Source of the DNA: Fibrobacter succinogenes
GTDB lineage: Bacteria > Fibrobacterota > Fibrobacteria > Fibrobacterales > Fibrobacteraceae
Direction of reading: 5' to 3'
NCBI GenBank assembly: GCA_902762305.1
Contig: CACWNW010000001.1
Span: 1 to 64,000 of the forward strand
DNA length: 64,000 nucleotides
Position 1 is the stretch's first letter; each line of letters begins with the position of its first letter. Under the pieces are notes generated by a model. That model was not told the origin of the DNA and did not search any database. It worked only from the letters and a program-made list of their open reading frames with translations. The position numbers and the translations under genes were made by a program. This document shows positions 18,382-27,519 of this stretch, one piece after another.

Positions 18382-18834
18382 TTAGAGGACGCAGCAAGCC
18401 TTGAGGGAAGGCATTTCGTAAGCGTAGCGTTCGTCTTCCTTGAACCAGAAGTCAAGTTCACGCTTGGCAGACTCGGGGCTGTCGGAGCTGTGCACGACGT
18501 TTTCAGTCATGGAAGGGGCAAAGTCGTAGCGGAGGGTACCGGGTTCCGCCTTGGCCGGATTGGTAGCACCGTTGATGGCGCGAACCTTGGCAATGGCATT
18601 TTCGCCGCCGAGGGCGAGCATCACGGACGGGCCCTTGGTCATGTAGGCTTCGAGTTCCGGGAAGAACGGCTTTTCCACGTGTTCGGCGTAGAAACCGCGA
18701 GCGTCTTCGGAGGTCATCTGGTGCATCTTCACGGCGCAGACAGAGAGACCGGCACTGATATAGCGGTCGATAATGCGGCCCACGAGGCCGGACTTGACGG
18801 CATTGGGCTTGATCATTGCAAATGTCATTTCCAT
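18382..18834 (-). CDS. ndk: Nucleoside diphosphate kinase
   Basis: A 150-residue enzyme that transfers the gamma phosphate from ATP to NDPs through a phospho-histidine. The catalytic His is H115 in NVVHSSDSPESA, the family signature. The N-terminal TFAMIKPNAV and the ATNP-x-K-A-x-PGTLRYDF block are also present. The ATG at 18834 was chosen because an AAGG site precedes it and it matches the usual N-terminus; upstream in-frame codons would add 20 unrelated residues. Length is slightly above the common 140-143. Confidence 0.95.
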   Translation of the reverse strand: MEMTFAMIKPNAVKSGLVGRIIDRYISAGLSVCAVKMHQMTSEDARGFYAEHVEKPFFPELEAYMTKGPSVMLALGGENAIAKVRAINGATNPAKAEPGTLRYDFAPSMTENVVHSSDSPESAKRELDFWFKEDERYAYEMPSLKACCVL

Positions 18835-18887
18835 AGTAGGTACCTTTTGGTTAAAGATGTGCGAAATATAGATTTTTTGAGGGTCTT

Positions 18888-18978
18888 TGGTCATTAGTCA
18901 TTAGTTGTTAGACTTAATAATCGCGGCTACGCCGCCAAACCAGAAACTAGTGACCAATGACTATTGACTAGTGACTAC
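18888..18978. repeat. Imperfect palindromic intergenic repeat, copy B (inverted)
   Basis: TCATTAG words, then the core ATAATCGCGGCTACGCCGCC (18917-18936, the exact complement of 243-262), then CTAGTGACCAATGACTATTGAC. It lies between ndk and the parvulin gene and is the same family as copy A, in the opposite orientation. Confidence 0.75.
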
Positions 18979-21002
18979 TCCTCAGATTCAATCTTCTTCA
19001 TCAGCTCTTCGGCGAGCTTTCCGCCGGACTTGATGTTGTCGATGAGCCAGGTCACGTCCTTCCCCATTTCGCTATTGGGGTAGGTCTTCTGGAATTCCTC
19101 TAGGACCTGGAGTGCGAGGGAATCGTTGTGCAAGTTCTCGTTCAAGACAAACCCGCGGCTGAACATAGCCTTCTCGGCATCCGGAGACTTAGGCCACATC
19201 TTGTAGAACGTGTAATATTCGGCTTCGGCCATAGAGAACCGTTCGGCCTCGGATTCAACCTGCGCAACCTGGAGCGTAGCCAGAGCGAAGAGCGAGTCGT
19301 TTTCCGGGTAGCGGTCACGGAGTTTCTTCCACATCGCCAACGAGGCTTCGTAGGCACGCATCTTGTAAAGCGAATCGGCACTACGTGCAATATCGGCCGG
19401 TGTCGCCAGCGTATTCACCGACAAGTCGCTCCTGAACAGGCGAACATCTGCAGCAGCCAGAATATCGGCTTCGCGACGTTCCTTACGTGCAGCGCGGAAG
19501 CCGCTCAACTTGCTAGAAATCAACTGTTTGCGGACATCCTCGATTTCCTTGCCCTTGTAGAGCAGGCCATTGAAGTAGAATTCGTGCTTCAGGATGTTCT
19601 CGGGGAACCTGATGTAGTCGTTTATGTCTTCCTTCGAATCCTCGAAACTGAGACGCGGGCGAAGCGGGTTGCCATTCTTGTCGAAGAACGCCTTCAGGGA
19701 ATCCTCCGGAAGCATATCCTTCTGGGGCGCCATTTCGGCGTAATGAGCAAGGATGTAGTTGTTGCGGGTCATGCGCAGGAATGCACGGAATTCCCACGAG
19801 CGGTCGAGCTTGAGGCTACGAGCTTCGTCGGCGAAAGACGCACTTTCGGCAAGGCTATGCACAATGCGATCCCTGGAGCGGTTGTTTTTCGGCATACCCG
19901 GTTCTTCGGCAAGAATCTTCAAGAAGTCGCCTTCGGTAAAGAAGGGCTTTCCGTTCTTGGAGATAAGCACATAGCTGGAATCCAGTTCCAGGAAGACGCC
20001 ATTCAGCATGCGGTTTTCGACATCACCCTTCACGCGGTCGAAAGGCTTAACCTCGGGCGGGAACTCCTTCACGAGGTAGAACACGTGGCGACCGGGAGTC
20101 ATCGATGCCGCAAGGACCGGAGAAACCGTACCCTCGGGCTTACCCGAGAACGCCTCACGCAGGCCGTTGACGAAGCCGATGCCGTACGGGAGTGCGAAGC
20201 CATCCTTCACCTTCCCCACATAACCGCCCTTTGCAGCCGTTTCCTTGTTCTCGCTGTACTTTTCGGCCAGAGCCTTGAACTGTTCAAGATCGTTCACGGG
20301 AGTCTGGAACAGCTTTGCAAGCGCGGCGGAATCCGCCATCTGCACATGGTAAACTTCAAATGCCGGAGCCGTCTTGAATTCTTCCTTGTGGCTCTCGTAG
20401 TATGTTTCAACATTCGGCGGGACAATCTTCTCGATTACGACCGGGAACTTCTCGTTGACTTCCTTGATGGTGGTTTCCATCAGGTTGCGCCTGTATTGGC
20501 GAAGGAAGTTTGCAGTATCGCCGCCCGCCTCCTTGAATTTTTCAGCCTCACGCGAAATGAGCAGATGCTCGGCCACCTTCCCACGGACATCGATGAACTC
20601 CACTTCGCTGGAATCCTTCGCGAATTCACTCTTGTGCGTATTGAAATAATTGCGCAGGTCCGCATCGGAGAACGTGAGGCATTCCATGGAATAGTAGCGC
20701 TGGTACACGAGCGTGAGCAGGCGGTCTTCGAGGTTCTTCGAATAGGCTTCCCAGCGGCTTCCGAGTTCAGGGAAATCCTTCAGGGCCTTCGAGACCAAGG
20801 CAGCTTTCGAGATAAGATTGCTAGCGATTTGCCCCTCGGAAGAACGATCCTCCCCCGAAATCTTAATCTCGAGGTCCAAGTCCTCGGCGTAGACAATTTC
20901 GGTATCGACCCGAGCAATCTTGTCTTCGCTCGCACCGATTCCATTGCAGCCCATCAGGGCGGCACAGCAAAGGGAACTGATAAAAAGAAATTTTTTATTC
21001 AT
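18975..21002 (-). CDS. Periplasmic parvulin-type peptidyl-prolyl isomerase lipoprotein with TPR-like tail
   Basis: A 675-residue lipoprotein (lipobox LMGC). Residues 30-200 resemble a SurA/PrsA-type chaperone N-domain. Residues about 220-330 form a parvulin rotamase domain (VYHVQMADSA, KYSENKETAAKGGYVGKV, GLREAFSGKPEGTVSPV). A second helical region is followed by a C-terminal stretch of paired helices like TPRs (LYKMRAYEASLAMWKKLRDRYPENDS, AEYYTFYKMWPKSPDAEKAMFSRG). It probably folds outer-membrane proteins. The combination with a TPR-type tail is not the classic SurA layout. The start was taken at ATG; the preceding codon is TTG. Confidence 0.75.
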   Translation of the reverse strand: MNKKFLFISSLCCAALMGCNGIGASEDKIARVDTEIVYAEDLDLEIKISGEDRSSEGQIASNLISKAALVSKALKDFPELGSRWEAYSKNLEDRLLTLVYQRYYSMECLTFSDADLRNYFNTHKSEFAKDSSEVEFIDVRGKVAEHLLISREAEKFKEAGGDTANFLRQYRRNLMETTIKEVNEKFPVVIEKIVPPNVETYYESHKEEFKTAPAFEVYHVQMADSAALAKLFQTPVNDLEQFKALAEKYSENKETAAKGGYVGKVKDGFALPYGIGFVNGLREAFSGKPEGTVSPVLAASMTPGRHVFYLVKEFPPEVKPFDRVKGDVENRMLNGVFLELDSSYVLISKNGKPFFTEGDFLKILAEEPGMPKNNRSRDRIVHSLAESASFADEARSLKLDRSWEFRAFLRMTRNNYILAHYAEMAPQKDMLPEDSLKAFFDKNGNPLRPRLSFEDSKEDINDYIRFPENILKHEFYFNGLLYKGKEIEDVRKQLISSKLSGFRAARKERREADILAAADVRLFRSDLSVNTLATPADIARSADSLYKMRAYEASLAMWKKLRDRYPENDSLFALATLQVAQVESEAERFSMAEAEYYTFYKMWPKSPDAEKAMFSRGFVLNENLHNDSLALQVLEEFQKTYPNSEMGKDVTWLIDNIKSGGKLAEELMKKIESEE

Positions 21003-21099
21003 CAAATCCTCGTAAAAAAGCTTAAAACCCGCTTAAATATAGTCAAATGCAAATTCACGAACGCTTCGCCGAACGCAAAAAGCACCCCAAAAAGCAGGT

Positions 21100-21579
21100 T
21101 CAGGGCATCTCTGCCGCAGCGGCAACAACTGCCGCCAAGACAATAGTGCAAAAGCCAAGAATGATCAATGCGGCACCGACAACAGTGCCTATAAGTTCGC
21201 GGCGTTTGTAATCAGCCGGATTGTAATCGGGAACACAGTCCGTTATCTTGCCGGCACCGAGCCTTCCCATGAAGACAATTTCCGCGATATACCACACCCA
21301 ATTAAGTATCATAAAGATACCAATCGTTTTTTCCGGCTCAAATACCGTCCCAAGGCAGGAAAGGACGATGCAAGGGATATTGAGCACGATGGACCACGCA
21401 AACATCGGCCAGAAGAAGCCGTACTGGCTATTCATTGTTTCCCGGTGGTGCACTATCCACGAGATGAGCGGCCCACCAAGTGCCATGCTCCACATGAACT
21501 TGCCGGCGGGATGCTTCTGGATACTCGCGGCAGGAGCCACATCGCCGATTTGATTTTCGGAATTTGAATCGAAAGCCAT
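21100..21579 (-). CDS. Small integral membrane protein, unknown
   Basis: A 159-residue protein with about four hydrophobic helices (WSMALGGPLISWIVHH, FFWPMFAWSIVLNIPCIVLSCLG, IFMILNWVWYIAEIVF, GTVVGAALIILGFCTIVL). Cytosolic or periplasmic loops carry a short conserved-looking motif, GRLGAGKITDCVPDYNP. The ATG at 21579 follows AGGAG. I do not recognise a family. Confidence 0.6.
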   Translation of the reverse strand: MAFDSNSENQIGDVAPAASIQKHPAGKFMWSMALGGPLISWIVHHRETMNSQYGFFWPMFAWSIVLNIPCIVLSCLGTVFEPEKTIGIFMILNWVWYIAEIVFMGRLGAGKITDCVPDYNPADYKRRELIGTVVGAALIILGFCTIVLAAVVAAAAEMP

Positions 21580-21821
21580 AGGGAACTCCTTTGATAAGTC
21601 TCTAAAAGAAAAATAATCAAAAAGAAGCCTCCAACACAGGAAATCTTTCAAATCCATCAATGAAACTGCCTACAACTGAAAGTTTTGTGTTGACGGCAAC
21701 CTCCGCAAAACAAGTAAACAAAAATTTTCATACAAATTAATGAGTAAAAAAGCAAAAACCATCAACTAATGAAACGGATGGTCGAATAGACTATAGAAAC
21801 ACCAATATTTAGGAGTAAAAA

Positions 21822-22244
21822 ATGAAAAAAATTGTGTTACTCATGCTCGTTTTAACTGCCTTAGCCATGGCCGGGAAAACGCACCTTATCAAAGTCACCA
21901 AGGCGGACGGCACCACCGAGCGCTTCTGGGTGGAAACCGTGTCGAAAATAACGTTCGAAGCAGACAAGAACGATTCTTCCAAAATACAGTCTATTCCCGA
22001 GCCGATGATTACGTTAGGGGCATCGGCAACTTGGAATCGCCAAACATCAAGCTTGTCCATAATCGTCCCGGAAGGCCGCTCGGTAGTCCGGATTTTTGAC
22101 GCCCTAGGAAATTGCGTTTACCGCAACGCAAGTCTCGTGAAGGGCGAGAACGTACTCCACCCCGGTCTTTATTCCGGTTTCTATGTGGTGCATGTCCAAA
22201 TGAGTTCTCAGCTTAGAACTTTCAAAATCAATGTGAAGCAGTAA
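21822..22244 (+). CDS. Small secreted protein with C-terminal sorting-like domain
   Basis: A 140-residue exported protein (signal peptide to about residue 18; AGGAG before the ATG). Its N-terminal module, LIKVTKADGTTERFWVETVSKITFE, is similar in style to the start of the next protein. The last 80 residues (SLSIIVPEGRSVVRIFDALGNCVY, then LYSGFYVVHVQ and LRTFKINVKQ) look like a type IX secretion C-terminal domain: a beta-sandwich with the D-x-x-G and G-x-Y-x-V pattern. It lies 10 bases before the 1041-residue gene and is probably in the same operon. Confidence 0.65.
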   Translation: MKKIVLLMLVLTALAMAGKTHLIKVTKADGTTERFWVETVSKITFEADKNDSSKIQSIPEPMITLGASATWNRQTSSLSIIVPEGRSVVRIFDALGNCVYRNASLVKGENVLHPGLYSGFYVVHVQMSSQLRTFKINVKQ

Positions 22245-22254
22245 GGAGGATACA

Positions 22255-25200
22255 ATGAAAACGATTCAAAAAATTTCTGCCCTTCTTATGGCTTTGGCTC
22301 CGTTCAGCATGGCGGGCGTTATCAATGTATATAAAGATGGCGAGAAAAATGCAGCGGTAAGCCTGAATTTGACGACTATTGACAGCCTGACTTTTTCCGG
22401 AAAAGCTGAAAAGAAAGAGATGAACATTTCGGGAAAGGCCAAACAGGCTATTAAACTTTCGGATATGGACCGCATGGAGTTTACGCTCAAGGACAAGAGC
22501 AAGGAAACGATGATCGTGACGGTAGGCGAAGGCGTCGCGGCGGGTAGCCATACGTTCAAGCTTTCTGAAATCAAGAACATTGAGATTATTGAAACGGATT
22601 CCGAAAAGGACACGGATGGCGATGGCCTTACCGATCTTGAGGAAATCTACAAATACGATACGAACCCGAATTCTAATGATACGGATGGCGATGGCTGGAG
22701 CGATGGCGAGGAACTTGCCGATGGCATGTATTCGCCCACGAACCCGACCAAGTTCAACCCGCGTATTGCCGATGTGCCGTCGCTTAGGGTGACCTTAAAA
22801 AAATCGCCTAGCATAAGCCTCAATGTGACGACTTCGACCGGGAAAACAGAAAGCGAAACTGTAACGAACGGTTCGGAAGTTTCCAAGACGAATTCAACGA
22901 GTTATGAGCAAACACGCAGCGCAGATATTATGCATGCTTGGGAAGTTTCAACGACTCAAGGCTGGGAATTGGGCACGGAATCGAATGCCGTACTTGCTAA
23001 ATGGGTTGGGAGTGTTACGGTCGGTTACAACGGTAGCTATACCAGTTCCACGGGTATGACCTGGGGTTCTTCCGAAGAAAAAAGCGTTACCGAAAGCTAC
23101 GAAAAGGCCATTGCCAAGGAAAAGTCCGAAGGTAGCGAAGTGAGCGGAGCAACCCTCTGCATGCAGGTGGAACTCAAGAACACGTCGGACATTGCATTTA
23201 CCATCGAGGCGTTAAAACTGTCTGCTTCTACTTTTGACATTAAAGATACTGCAACATTGAAAATCCTTGCCGACTTGGAACGCGAAGGTGGTTGGAGCGA
23301 AGTCACGCTCAAGCCGGGTGCATCAGTCGAGGCGAATTTCTGCAATAAAGAAATGAAGGTCGAGCAAATCGAGGACTTTATTTACAATGCGAACTCCATC
23401 GTGCTTGGTTCATCGTCACCGAAAATCACTATGGATGGTGGCTCCAATGATTTCACGACCGCATACACGAAGGTTGCTGCCAAGACTACGGACATCACCA
23501 TCGATTATGGTCCTGGGAGTACCGGTAACACATCGGTAAGGTATCAGGTTGCAACGAATTACCGTTATAATCTCGATCACAAGGGGACCGACGACATGTA
23601 TGCACAGACTTCCATTGCGGATTTGTTGCGCAATGCCCACGTGAATTTCAAGCAAGATTCTGTTGAAGGCCCTTCAAAGAAAAAACTTTATGGACTAGCC
23701 TCTATTGATGGATATAAGTTCAACTTGGCCGATAGTGCCATGTGGTATGTTACTGTCCAGCGTGCTGCGGATATTAAAAAGGGACTCAACACCATGGAAT
23801 CGTATGCATTCGTCCATGGTTCCTATGACCTGGAAAAGGTTTTCGTAGGTGCAGGAGATGCCGTGCATATCTTATACAGCAAGGACCAGGATCACGACGG
23901 GGTTCCTCTTCCGAAAGAACACTTGTTCGGAACGGATGACAAAAAGGTGGATTCTGATGGCGACGGCTTGCCGGATTACGATGAAATCAACGGATGGACC
24001 AAGGGCGAATCGACTGTAAAGATTTATACAAATCCGGCGAATGCAGATACGGATGGCGATGGTTTGAATGACTTGGAAGACCCTGAACCGACCAAGCGTG
24101 CGATGTTTGAGGATGCTACTCTCTCCATGCTCCAGGTGTTTGCCTCGGATCCGTCGGAGGCTGGAGTAAAGGCCCTGCTAAGCAAGGATTTCGCAGCTCT
24201 TGCGAATAAAGATAGTTTTGATGTCTTTGTCCAAGCTCCGTCCGCCTTTATTAAAGTTGTACCCAATGCGAAAAGGGTGGCATGGGTGAGGTTTACAATG
24301 GGTAAAACTATGCAGTATGTGCCACCGACTGTAGAAAGCGGCAAGAATGTTTACACCTTCCAGACCCCGGGACAACTCTTGATTCTGGATACCACGAGAG
24401 TTAAAATGGAAGTGAAATCTGAAGATGAGGCTACTGTCAAGACCTACACTTTGTCGATTACTTCGGCGCTGATGCCTCCGACGAACTTGACGCTTGGAAA
24501 AAATGTAGGCCGTTCACAAATTATCGTGAACTTTGACCGTTCAAAGGATAGCCGCGTGAAAGGTTATGTCATTTTGCGTGGCGACAGTGCTGCTACTTTG
24601 CCGGATAGAATTGAAAACAAGGTTAAAATGGCAGACAGCGTTGCTTACAACGGTTTTGTGCCCACAATGAGAAATGCCGAAGAAAACAGCTATGCCGATA
24701 CCGTTGGTGCTGGTTCTCTTTATTATGCCTATCGCGTATATGCCTTTGGAAAGGAAGGCGATGACATGGTGTTCTCTACGGGTACGGACCAGCATTTGCG
24801 TAGCGTAGGCCGATTGAAAGTGGACATTACATTTGCTGATGTTGGTTCTGAGTACTGGTACTATGATAAGGGTGAGGATGAATGTCGAACAGACTTGACT
24901 ACGACTGTTACTCTCCTTACTGGAAAGCGCGCACTAGTTTCTTGGTATGTTTTTGATTACGATGCAGGATATAATGATTTCCAGGAAACGGTGATATGGT
25001 ATTCTCAAGCATTAGCAGATGGAAAAACGAACGGAGAAGATCAAATTCCAAAAGGAGGTCCATACACCTTTAATATTGGCAGTGAAGGGCTGTATTTGGA
25101 CATCAACTCTTTCATGTATTGCAGTCAAATGCCAGAACGTGATTTCGCTCAACAAGGAATCAGTTGGCCGTATGCACAAATGGCAGATGACCTGAATGGA

Positions 25201-25380
25201 GATGGTGTAAGCGGCAACGCTCCAAAACAGGGCGTGAATAGGTTCCTTGTTGGTCAGGGGGGAATCAAATACAACGACACTGACGGTATTTGCGATGAAT
25301 CCTCCTGCGGCCCCGAACCCCATTCGGGTTACAAGTTTAATATTCACTACGATTTTGTAGATGATGACGATCTCTATTAA
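22255..25380 (+). CDS. Secreted multidomain protein with calcium-binding repeats and PA/binary-toxin-B-like segment
   Basis: A 1041-residue exported protein (signal peptide 1-20; AGGAGG before the ATG). Order: N-terminal module (21-115); first DTDGDG calcium block (118-155); a Ser/Thr-rich alternating segment (185-300, TESETVTNGSEVSKTNSTS to WGSSEEKSVTESYE); a beta-rich part ending TSIADLLRN (300-460); second calcium block (566-610, DSDGDGLPDYDEINGWT); a cadherin-like sandwich ending KTYTLSIT (about 615-740); an FN3-like domain (about 740-850); and an unrecognised C-terminal region. The 118-460 order resembles anthrax protective antigen domains 1' and 2. Pore formation is inference; a calcium-dependent adhesin is the alternative. 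Codon use is more AT-rich than neighbours. Confidence 0.6.
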   Translation: MKTIQKISALLMALAPFSMAGVINVYKDGEKNAAVSLNLTTIDSLTFSGKAEKKEMNISGKAKQAIKLSDMDRMEFTLKDKSKETMIVTVGEGVAAGSHTFKLSEIKNIEIIETDSEKDTDGDGLTDLEEIYKYDTNPNSNDTDGDGWSDGEELADGMYSPTNPTKFNPRIADVPSLRVTLKKSPSISLNVTTSTGKTESETVTNGSEVSKTNSTSYEQTRSADIMHAWEVSTTQGWELGTESNAVLAKWVGSVTVGYNGSYTSSTGMTWGSSEEKSVTESYEKAIAKEKSEGSEVSGATLCMQVELKNTSDIAFTIEALKLSASTFDIKDTATLKILADLEREGGWSEVTLKPGASVEANFCNKEMKVEQIEDFIYNANSIVLGSSSPKITMDGGSNDFTTAYTKVAAKTTDITIDYGPGSTGNTSVRYQVATNYRYNLDHKGTDDMYAQTSIADLLRNAHVNFKQDSVEGPSKKKLYGLASIDGYKFNLADSAMWYVTVQRAADIKKGLNTMESYAFVHGSYDLEKVFVGAGDAVHILYSKDQDHDGVPLPKEHLFGTDDKKVDSDGDGLPDYDEINGWTKGESTVKIYTNPANADTDGDGLNDLEDPEPTKRAMFEDATLSMLQVFASDPSEAGVKALLSKDFAALANKDSFDVFVQAPSAFIKVVPNAKRVAWVRFTMGKTMQYVPPTVESGKNVYTFQTPGQLLILDTTRVKMEVKSEDEATVKTYTLSITSALMPPTNLTLGKNVGRSQIIVNFDRSKDSRVKGYVILRGDSAATLPDRIENKVKMADSVAYNGFVPTMRNAEENSYADTVGAGSLYYAYRVYAFGKEGDDMVFSTGTDQHLRSVGRLKVDITFADVGSEYWYYDKGEDECRTDLTTTVTLLTGKRALVSWYVFDYDAGYNDFQETVIWYSQALADGKTNGEDQIPKGGPYTFNIGSEGLYLDINSFMYCSQMPERDFAQQGISWPYAQMADDLNGDGVSGNAPKQGVNRFLVGQGGIKYNDTDGICDESSCGPEPHSGYKFNIHYDFVDDDDLY

Positions 25381-25400
25381 TCAGTTCTAACAAATTTGCT

Positions 25401-25427
25401 AAGCCCCCTCTACGCAGGGGGCTTTTT
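25401..25427 (+). terminator. Rho-independent terminator overlapping the next leader
   Basis: Stem AGCCCCCT/AGGGGGCT with a 6-base loop and a T5 run. The GAGG ribosome-binding site of the next gene begins at the first base after the T run, so the peptidase gene can only be reached by readthrough or by a promoter hidden in this hairpin. Confidence 0.85.
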
Positions 25428-25436
25428 GAGGTTATA

Positions 25437-27410
25437 ATGAATTATGGATATATTCTAGGATTGTCTTTGGGGCTGCTTTGCTGTTCCGCCTTTGCCTCGA
25501 ATTTACCTTCGACGGTAGACAATTCAGAAACGCCGTATTTTTTCAGGGGTTACGATCAAGGGGAATCGGGCGCGTGCGCTTCCATCTCTCGCATCACCAT
25601 GTCGCTCGGTTACGAACGTAATGCCTATTACAAAGTTCCTGCGGACTCCTCGAATCTTTTGCCCGCGTATTTCACGTGGCAGGTTGTAGCATCCGGACAT
25701 GCGTCCGAAGCCTTGCTTGCGCAAAAGGTGGGTATTCCCGATGCCGCTACTTATGGCGGAATCCTTTATTCTAATACCTACGGAAAATCTTCAAGCAATG
25801 TGCCCGAAGATTATGGCTGGATGCAGGGCTATTCGCGTTGGCATGCAGCCATGCACAATAGAATCGACAGCGTGACCTTTATTTCGCTTGCTACAAGCGA
25901 AGGTCGTGATTCGCTCAAGGGCTGGCTTTACAACCACTGGGGCGATACGACTTTTGCCGCAGGTGGCGTTGCTGCTGCAAGTTTCGATATTGATTCCTGG
26001 ACGTTGGATACCGTCAAGATCAAGGATGAACCTTGGATTGTCGCGACATCGCTCCCGGGGGCAACAAACCATTCGGTGACGATTGCGGGTTACAATGATA
26101 GCATTTGCATCGGTGAAAATTGCGGCGTATGGATTGTGCAGAACAGTTGGGGACTTTCCTTCGGGAATGAAGGGCGGTTCCTCGTTCCGTACAGCGTCTA
26201 TGCGGAAAGCCGCTCCCCAGTCGTTGAAATTTTCCATTTGCGCAAGGACTACGCCCCGAAACGCACCGTGAAAATCCGCATGTCATACGGGAACCGCTCA
26301 AAGATACGGCTTTCTATAGGCATTTCGCGGGATACTTCAGCAAAATCTCCCTCGAAAACGGAATATCTGTACCATTTCAAGAATGACGGCTTCAAAGGTC
26401 CGATGCTTGGCACATGGAAAGATGGCGTACATGCGGAAGAGATGGAATTCGGTTATGACCTTACGGACATTTCGTCGGGATATGATTTGAGAAAGCCGTT
26501 GAAGTATTTCTTTACCATTCAGAGGGAAGATTACGAAGATGAAGGGACGCTTTCGTTCTTGAGCGTCAAGGATTATGCCCGCGATAGCGTGGTGCAGGAA
26601 CTTGTCGTTGTCGAAGACACCGTGAAACTTTCGGAGCAGGGGCGTTATGAATGGGCGTTTGTCATGCCGGGGAATCCGACTGTTGCTGTGGATCACGTTT
26701 TGAACGGTGACTACACTTTTGAAAAACTTCCTGCTACTGATTCCAAGAGTTCTGTGCCAAATCTCCGAGACTGGAACCCTTCAACGGTTTGGATTTCTAC
26801 AAATGTAAATACATTCCCGGCTGAATTTTTAATATCGACCGAAAAGGAAACTTTGGGGCTTATGTATCAAGGCGATGAAACAACGGATGGTTTCTTGCGT
26901 AATTTTACAATTTCTGGAACTACCGACGGCGAAGAATTCCAGGAGCTTGCCACCGGAACATTCAAGGACAACGAATCACCGCAATACGTATTCTGGAAGC
27001 AGGGGAAATATACCCAGCTCAAGATAGAGGTCGATGACTTGTGGCCGTCCACGGACAATTCCATGCATATTGCAGAACTGATGCTGGTCGTACCGCCGGA
27101 TCATGTGCCATTTGAGGCCGTTGCAATAGATGGGCTTGTCGCAGGCGGCCTCCCGGACGCAGATTATCCGCTCTTGCCCCTTGAACGCGACAACACCGAT
27201 TCGACAGATATTGGAGCTGCGGGTTTTGCAAAATCCTTGGATAACCGCCATGGTGGCCCAAATGCAAGGCTGGCCCCTGCGAAAGTGTTCCTCCATAACC
27301 ATGAAATCCTGATTCTCAAGGGCGGAGAAATATACCGCATAAACGGCATACGACAGAAAAAACAGCCAAAAAACCACTACACAAAAGAGCACTTTGTAAG
27401 AAAGAAATAA
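25437..27410 (+). CDS. Secreted papain-family (C1) cysteine peptidase with discoidin-like domain
   Basis: A 657-residue exported protein (signal peptide to about residue 20). Residues 35-255 form a papain-like domain: Gln41 and Cys47 in QGESGACASIS, His212 in NHSVTIAGYN, and Asn236 in WIVQNSWGLSFGNEGRF, so the full catalytic set is visible. No obvious propeptide precedes it. A strand-rich middle (270-430) is followed by a discoidin/F5-8C-like domain (about 450-560, SGTTDGEEFQELATGTF and HIAELML). The short C-terminal strand pair HNHEILILKGGEIYRINGIR resembles Fibrobacter secretion tails. It lies 56 bases after the PA-like gene, across a terminator. Confidence 0.8.
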   Translation: MNYGYILGLSLGLLCCSAFASNLPSTVDNSETPYFFRGYDQGESGACASISRITMSLGYERNAYYKVPADSSNLLPAYFTWQVVASGHASEALLAQKVGIPDAATYGGILYSNTYGKSSSNVPEDYGWMQGYSRWHAAMHNRIDSVTFISLATSEGRDSLKGWLYNHWGDTTFAAGGVAAASFDIDSWTLDTVKIKDEPWIVATSLPGATNHSVTIAGYNDSICIGENCGVWIVQNSWGLSFGNEGRFLVPYSVYAESRSPVVEIFHLRKDYAPKRTVKIRMSYGNRSKIRLSIGISRDTSAKSPSKTEYLYHFKNDGFKGPMLGTWKDGVHAEEMEFGYDLTDISSGYDLRKPLKYFFTIQREDYEDEGTLSFLSVKDYARDSVVQELVVVEDTVKLSEQGRYEWAFVMPGNPTVAVDHVLNGDYTFEKLPATDSKSSVPNLRDWNPSTVWISTNVNTFPAEFLISTEKETLGLMYQGDETTDGFLRNFTISGTTDGEEFQELATGTFKDNESPQYVFWKQGKYTQLKIEVDDLWPSTDNSMHIAELMLVVPPDHVPFEAVAIDGLVAGGLPDADYPLLPLERDNTDSTDIGAAGFAKSLDNRHGGPNARLAPAKVFLHNHEILILKGGEIYRINGIRQKKQPKNHYTKEHFVRKK

Positions 27411-27519
27411 CCCACAAGCCGTAAAGCGTCCCAACTCATTGAGTATCAAGGAGTTAGGAGCATCTCAAAATTAATCGTCCGCTCCAGGCCAAGACAATAA
27501 TTTTCTATTATTTAGGCCG

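Noticed and set aside
19128..21146. A 672-codon open frame opposite the parvulin gene
   Set aside because: No domain is recognisable, and the minus strand has a lipobox and parvulin motifs.
22600..22740. Reading the 1041-residue protein simply as a thrombospondin-type-3 adhesin
   Set aside because: The calcium repeats alone would allow this, but the Ser/Thr-rich segment and the following fold order need another explanation. The adhesin reading is kept as the main alternative.
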